Assembly (NCBI GenBank): GCA_009778415.1
Contig: WRJV01000234.1
Coordinates: forward strand, 1 to 8,513
Direction of reading: 5' to 3'
From: Clostridiales bacterium
GTDB lineage: Bacteria; Bacillota; Clostridia; Peptostreptococcales; Anaerovoracaceae
DNA length: 8,513 nt
Shown in pieces: positions 4,898 through 8,513 of this stretch (position 1 is the first letter of the stretch; each line of letters starts with the position of its first letter). The notes beneath the pieces were generated by a model. That model did no database searches. It had not been told where the DNA came from and saw nothing but the letters and a program-made list of their open reading frames with translations. A program made the position numbers and the translations under genes.

Positions 4898-6513
4898 ATG
4901 TGCATAGTTCCAACCCCAGGCAAGATTTCAGAAGGCCGGCTTGAAACGCGCAGCGGCCAGCTGCTGTTCCCGATGGGCATCGAGGCCTGCATCCCGGAGG
5001 ACGACATGGTGCGGTTCTTCGCAAGGGAATTCGAAAACTTGGACTACTCGGGGCTTTACAAGGCCCGGAACTGCCTGGTTGGCCGTTCCGGCCCGGGCAG
5101 GCCGCCGACGGACCCCAAGGCCATTTTCCAAGTATGCTCGTTCGGGTACGCCAACGACCTGTACTCTACCAGAAAGATTGAGGAGGCCTGCTTGAAACGG
5201 ATCGACTTCATGTGGCTTTTGGACGGCGAGCCCGCGCCTGGCCACACCACGACCTCCAACTTCAGGCCGAGCGAGTGCAAGGAAGCGACAGGGGCCTGTT
5301 CTACCAGCTCGCCCTCTATTTGGAGGGAGCCGGCGCGACGGGCCACGAGGTTGGCATGGCAGGCGGCACCAAAATCGAGAGCTTCGCAGGCAGGCACACT
5401 TTCGTTTGGAGGGGGGCGGTGGAGAAAAACTTGGCGAAACTGGTTGAAAAGGCCGCCGCTGCATTCAAGCGCCTCGGGATCGGGGGCGAAGCCTCAACAG
5501 GCAGCCTGGGAAGCGCCATAGGCGGCATGAAGGCGAAGATGGCCGAGCTTGGGGTTGTGCCCGCGCACGGCAGGGGAAGCCGCAAAACGCAGCTCCAGCG
5601 CGACTGCGAGGAGCTTGAGGGCATCCTTGAGAGGTGGCTGAAATACGAAAGCCAGCTCCTCACCATGGGGCCCGGCTGCAACAGCTATTCCAAGACGGAC
5701 CCGGACGCCACTTTCATGCGCATGAAAGACGACCATATGCGCAACGGCCAGCTCAAGCCCGGCTACAACGTCCAGATATGCGTCAACTCCGAGTTCATAA
5801 CCGGCATAGGCGTTTACGCCGGCCGGAGCGACGTGAACACGTTTGAGCCTTTCGTCAGCGCCTTGGCTGAGAAGCACGGGCAAAAGTACGAAGCCGCTTC
5901 GGCTGACGCCGGCTACGAGAGCCTTGCGAACTACCGTTTCCTGGACAGCGAAGGCATAGCCAGCTTCATCAAACCGGCAAACTACGAGCACGCGAAGACG
6001 AGGAAATTCAAGAACCAGATAGGACGGCGCGAGAACATGGCCTACGACGAAGCCGGCGACTGTTGCGTGTGCGCCAGCGGGCGGCGCCTTGTTTTCGACC
6101 GCGAGCACGCCTTTGCCCCGAAGAACGGAGGGCGGCAGGTCAACAAAGTCTGCCGCTGCGAGGGCTTCGGAGGCTGCGCCCACCGCCAGAAATGCTGCAA
6201 AAGCAAAGACGTTGACATGCCTAAAGAAATAGAAGCCAACCTGGAATTCATTGCATCCCGCGACGCGTCCTTGTCGAACATAGCTTCGCAGTACGGCATC
6301 AAGCTTCGGGTCAACAGGTCGATTCAGGTCGAGGGCGTGTTTGGGGTCATCAAAGAGGACCACTGTTTCCGGCGGTTCCTGTGAGGGGGCAAGGAAAAAG
6401 TGCTGTCCGAGTTGCACCTGCTTGCTGCAGGGTTCAACATCCGGAAGCACTACCGGAAAACCATGGACGGGCGGCTCGGAATCCATCTGTTCGAGGTGAA
6501 AGAAGCTGCCTGA
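4898..6513 (+). pseudogene. IS1182-family transposase, frameshifted and interrupted
   Basis: Starts at ATG 4898 after GGGGGGAGG (4882-4890). The N-terminal part (IPEDDMVRFFAREFENLDYS, GRPPTDPKAIFQVCSFGYAN, STRKIEEACLKRIDFMWLLDG) is typical of IS1182 transposases. Around codon 132, at GGGG (5291-5294), the frame shifts by -1 and continues as GLFYQLALYLEG. Further on, GGTKIESFAGRHTFVWRG stands where the family has DGTKIEA, so the first catalytic Asp is Gly (GGC instead of GAC). The second Asp (SADAGYES) and the Glu (RSIQVEGVFGVIKED) remain, as does a Cys-rich stretch (CCVCASG, CRCEGFGGCAHRQKCC). After FRRFL there is an in-frame TGA at 6382-6384, beyond which the normal C-terminus continues (GGKEKVLSELHLLAAGFNIR) to TGA at 6511-6513. 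Three independent defects make activity very unlikely. Confidence 0.88.
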
Positions 6514-6578
6514 AAAGCCGGTTTTCAGAAAATCGGCCAGATACCCATGCATTAGGCTGCTGAACACCATGCAAGCTT

Positions 6579-6599
6579 GGCGTTGCTACGCCTTTTTTT
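6579..6599 (+). terminator. Terminator of the IS1182-like operon
   Basis: GGCGT (6579-6583) and ACGCC (6588-6592) form a 5-bp stem with a 4-base loop, followed by seven T residues (6593-6599). It lies 65 bases after the transposase stop and fits a rho-independent terminator. An imperfect palindrome GCCGGTTTTC/GAAAATCGGC directly after the stop (6517-6537) may add to it. Confidence 0.65.
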
Positions 6600-6690
6600 G
6601 CATTTTTTGCAATGGCGCACAGCCTATTTGCTGAACAAATCAAGGCTCAATAGGGTTTCTTGCTGATTCTAGGCCGAAAATACGAAGGAG

Positions 6691-6727
6691 GGGGCTGCTG
6701 AAATATATCGAATATTTCAACAGCCCC
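6691..6727. repeat. Right terminal hairpin of the IS1182-like element
   Basis: GGGGCTGCTGAAATAT (6691-6706) and ATATTTCAACAGCCCC (6712-6727) pair over 16 positions with one mismatch around a 5-base loop. The outer arm is the right terminal inverted repeat. The stem is longer than at the left end. Confidence 0.8.
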
Positions 6728-6842
6728 AGTCCACACCGGCCAGCAACGCGGGCCGGCAAGATGCTTGGTTAGCTAATGCTTGATATCAGGTTCGAGACTG
6801 TAGCGCAACATGTGATGTCATGGTTCGTAGGCGTGGAGGATC
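6728..6842. other. Spacer between the immunity gene and the IS1182-like element
   Basis: No gene is visible. A CCGGCC/GGCCGG stem-loop (about 6737-6757) lies downstream of the immunity gene on the minus strand. It has no T-tract, so it is only a weak terminator candidate. Confidence 0.4.
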
Positions 6843-7238
6843 TTACCAATCATACTTTGGTATGCAAGAAGATAGCTCGAAAATTCTTCCGTCTGAAATA
6901 ATTATCGTATCAGCATCAACCCTTGCGAGGACAACATTTAATCCTACCGCCCCTTCTTTAATGTCTTGCTGCCAACCTGCAATATCTCCGTGATACCCTA
7001 TCGAGTGAAATATAGATCTATCTGGCAGGGTAAGTCTACAACCATTTAAACTTGCACCTCCGCATTGGGCATGAGGGGGATTCGTGTAGTTTGTTAGTGC
7101 ATAAAATTGCTCACTTGCAGAACTGTGCCCATCATCACAGAAATAGACAAACTCTACACCATCAACAGGAACAGCGCCAGGAATGGTTTCATCAAGAGCA
7201 ACCGATACACCAAGGATCTTTTCCATTTCACAGCTCAT
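6843..7238 (-). CDS. Probable immunity protein for the nuclease-like Rhs toxin
   Basis: A 131-residue soluble, acidic protein starting at ATG 7236-7238 with GGAGG six bases upstream. It begins 18 bases after the rhs stop codon, the usual place of the cognate immunity gene. It has several Cys residues (MSCEMEKI, YFCDDGH, QCGGASLNGC, SSCIPKYDW) and a predicted mix of strands and short helices, and it is AT-richer than the rhs core. It has no signal peptide, which fits neutralising a cytoplasmic nuclease. The family is not recognised. The role is inferred from position and size. Confidence 0.65.
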   Translation of the reverse strand: MSCEMEKILGVSVALDETIPGAVPVDGVEFVYFCDDGHSSASEQFYALTNYTNPPHAQCGGASLNGCRLTLPDRSIFHSIGYHGDIAGWQQDIKEGAVGLNVVLARVDADTIIISDGRIFELSSCIPKYDW

Positions 7239-7256
7239 TACAGACCTCCATATCTC

Positions 7257-8513
7257 TTATTTCGCAGCGGGTGTAATTATGAATTTGAAGTTCGTTATAC
7301 CTGCGTCATTAAAAATGTTCGTGTAGTGTGTGGCAAGTTCTACGCTGTTCGTATGGTACACAACACCGCCAGGAAAACCAGACGAATACGCGGCAGCTTG
7401 ATCCAGCATTTTTTGCTGTTCAGCGACAGACCATGACATATAGCCAGTAGAACTGGCGGGATTTCGTAATGATTCACTCCAGTTATCAACATACTTAGCT
7501 TCGACAGCAGTCCTTTTGCCCGCAATAGTGGTGACAGCATCTGCCTGCCCATTTACACGCTGCCCATTTACGATCGCAGTAAAATTCTCTTTTTTGGTGT
7601 TGTTATATAGAGCATCACGCACTGCTGCTTCATAACTGTGTCCTTGATCAATAGCCCTTTCCCCGGTAATCGTAACTGATTTTGTTGAAGGAAACGATAC
7701 TTTCGACACGCCCTCTGCAACAACTTCCTTTGCAATACCGGCTCCGACATACCTTATTACGCTGTACCCAGCTTTTTTTGTCGCTTCAATCACAGCTGCG
7801 TCCGATGAAGTAACAACCAGAGCGGTGTCGGCAGTAACGGAGGCTTCTGTGCATGCTGCTAATGCGAAATACCCCACAGCGGTGGCTCCGTAATAAAGAA
7901 CCGCAGCTCCAGCTGTAATTTTCACCGCCAGCATCGTGCCTTCTTCTGTTATGTTGTCCCCGCCGATTCGGGCGCTGAGCGCCTCAATGCTGGCTGGCAG
8001 CGGCTGGGGGTTCGTCGTTGGTGGTTTTGCCGCCGGCGTTTCCGCCACTGGCGGCTGGATTTGCGGCGTAGCAGCACCGGAGGCATTCGCTGCCGGTTGC
8101 GCCCCGCCCTGTGGGAGCCACCACTGGAGGCTGCTTACAGCTTGCGGATTTGCCGTGCCAGAGCGTTTGCGTGAGCTTTCCGCAGCGCCGGCTACGTTCG
8201 CCTGCGCTGGCCCGTCGCAGACGAAACCGAAAAGCCCAAGCGGGTCAACATAGGCGATGGGGTTGTCAAGGCAATACGTGTACTGCACCATCGTCTGCGG
8301 GTCCGCGACTGTCCCCTTAACCGGATCAACCGCCATGAACCTCCTGTTTTTTGCGTCGTACATCCTGGCCTTGGCGTAGTACGCCCCAAGCACCATGTCG
8401 TAGGGGTGCCCGGTGTAGTCGTTGACAAGGTCAAGCTCTCTCGCGCTGATTTTCAGCACAGCCTTGGCGGTCAGCGCGCCCCAGTCGTCGTAGGAGACGT
8501 AGCTTGTCACTTT
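7257..8513 (-). CDS. Rhs protein, C-terminal part, with PD-(D/E)xK nuclease-like toxin tip (5' end outside window)
   Basis: The frame is open at the window edge; numbering here counts from codon 8510. Residues 1-92 are the end of the Rhs core (SYDDWGALTAKAVLK, YTGHPYDMVLGAYYAKARMYD, RFMAVDPVKG, ending YVDPLGL), where self-cleavage frees the tip in characterised family members. A Pro/Ala-rich linker (~100-175) and a hydrophobic segment (~195-220) follow, probably a translocation or pre-toxin region. The toxin (~290-417) has SYEAAV with E294, GQADAV with D324, VEAK with E337 and K339, and a later helix EQQKMLDQAAAY. This E...D...ExK...QxxxY order fits the restriction-endonuclease fold, so a DNA- or RNA-cutting toxin is likely. 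The exact Tox-REase subfamily is not assigned. The immunity gene follows directly. Confidence 0.85.
   Translation of the reverse strand, partial: KVTSYVSYDDWGALTAKAVLKISARELDLVNDYTGHPYDMVLGAYYAKARMYDAKNRRFMAVDPVKGTVADPQTMVQYTYCLDNPIAYVDPLGLFGFVCDGPAQANVAGAAESSRKRSGTANPQAVSSLQWWLPQGGAQPAANASGAATPQIQPPVAETPAAKPPTTNPQPLPASIEALSARIGGDNITEEGTMLAVKITAGAAVLYYGATAVGYFALAACTEASVTADTALVVTSSDAAVIEATKKAGYSVIRYVGAGIAKEVVAEGVSKVSFPSTKSVTITGERAIDQGHSYEAAVRDALYNNTKKENFTAIVNGQRVNGQADAVTTIAGKRTAVEAKYVDNWSESLRNPASSTGYMSWSVAEQQKMLDQAAAYSSGFPGGVVYHTNSVELATHYTNIFNDAGITNFKFIITPAAK
7717..8056 (-). repeat. Pre-toxin direct repeat, copy inside the intact rhs gene
   Basis: This is the partner of 2391-2730: same orientation, no gaps, about 12 mismatches in 340 bases. 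It covers the Pro-rich linker and hydrophobic segment, ending where the toxin sequence becomes specific. Recombination with the orphan copy would exchange tips in frame. Confidence 0.92.

Larger units (their letters stand above)
4284..6727 (+). mobile_element. IS1182-like insertion sequence with an RHH passenger gene, transposase decayed
   Basis: The ends are a perfect 18-bp inverted repeat: GGGGCTGTTGAAATATTC at 4284-4301 and its complement at 6710-6727. Between them are a promoter, a small ribbon-helix-helix-like gene, a broken IS1182-family transposase and a terminator. At about 2.44 kb the element is long for this family, which is explained by the passenger gene. No target duplication is apparent. 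Each end is also palindromic in itself. Confidence 0.85.

Noticed and set aside
5285..5300. Programmed -1 frameshifting in the IS1182 transposase
   Set aside because: The same gene also lacks a catalytic Asp and has an in-frame stop, so a plain inactivating indel is simpler. IS1182 transposases are normally a single frame.
6382..6384. TGA read as an amino acid (alternative genetic code)
   Set aside because: TGA serves as a normal stop elsewhere in the window, including the ISAzo13 transposase and the 495-884 gene.
5494..6570. A 358-codon minus-strand frame opposite the IS1182 transposase
   Set aside because: GC-rich codon bias in the transposase creates a long antisense frame. The protein-like motifs (SADAGYES, RSIQVEGVFG) are all on the plus strand.

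Overview
The window is an accessory polymorphic-toxin (Rhs/YD-repeat) locus cut up by insertion sequences. All toxin-related genes lie on the minus strand, so the biological order runs from high to low coordinates. The host cannot be named from the sequence. It is a bacterium with strong GGAGG ribosome-binding sites and sigma70-like promoters, with a GC-rich Rhs core and transposases against clearly AT-rich toxin and immunity tails, as expected for exchanged cassettes.

Right part (6843-8513): the 3' end of an rhs gene, with the Rhs core ending in a DPLG motif, a Pro-rich linker, a hydrophobic pre-toxin segment and a C-terminal PD-(D/E)xK nuclease-like toxin. A small gene that fits a cognate immunity protein follows 18 bp later.

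Middle (2945-6727): two insertion sequences. One is an IS1182-like element of about 2.44 kb (4284-6727) with 18-bp perfect inverted ends. It carries a ribbon-helix-helix-like passenger gene under a promoter whose -10 box lies inside a perfect palindrome, and a decayed transposase (frameshift, lost catalytic Asp, in-frame TGA). The other is an apparently intact ISAzo13-like element of about 1.28 kb (2945-4223).

Left part (1-2944): a displaced Rhs C-terminal cassette (1949-2806) whose first part is about 96% identical over 340 ungapped bases to the pre-toxin region of the intact rhs. Its toxin is different and looks like an SAM-dependent methyltransferase fold. A likely immunity gene follows (1406-1939), then a hairpin terminator, decayed DNA, a second orphan immunity-like gene with an EF-Tu-like beta-barrel appearance (495-884), and a truncated YD-repeat fragment at the left edge. 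A ~115-bp hairpin-containing repeat sits immediately upstream of both displaced rhs pieces.

The overall picture is an rhs gene with downstream reserve tips. Recombination between the two 340-bp direct repeats would swap the nuclease tip and its immunity gene for the methyltransferase-like tip and its immunity gene, and would remove both insertion sequences. The novel parts are the methyltransferase-fold toxin/immunity pair, the nuclease toxin's immunity partner, the hairpin repeat at module borders and the self-regulated RHH passenger of the IS1182-like element. All functional assignments come from reading motifs by eye; no database search was possible.
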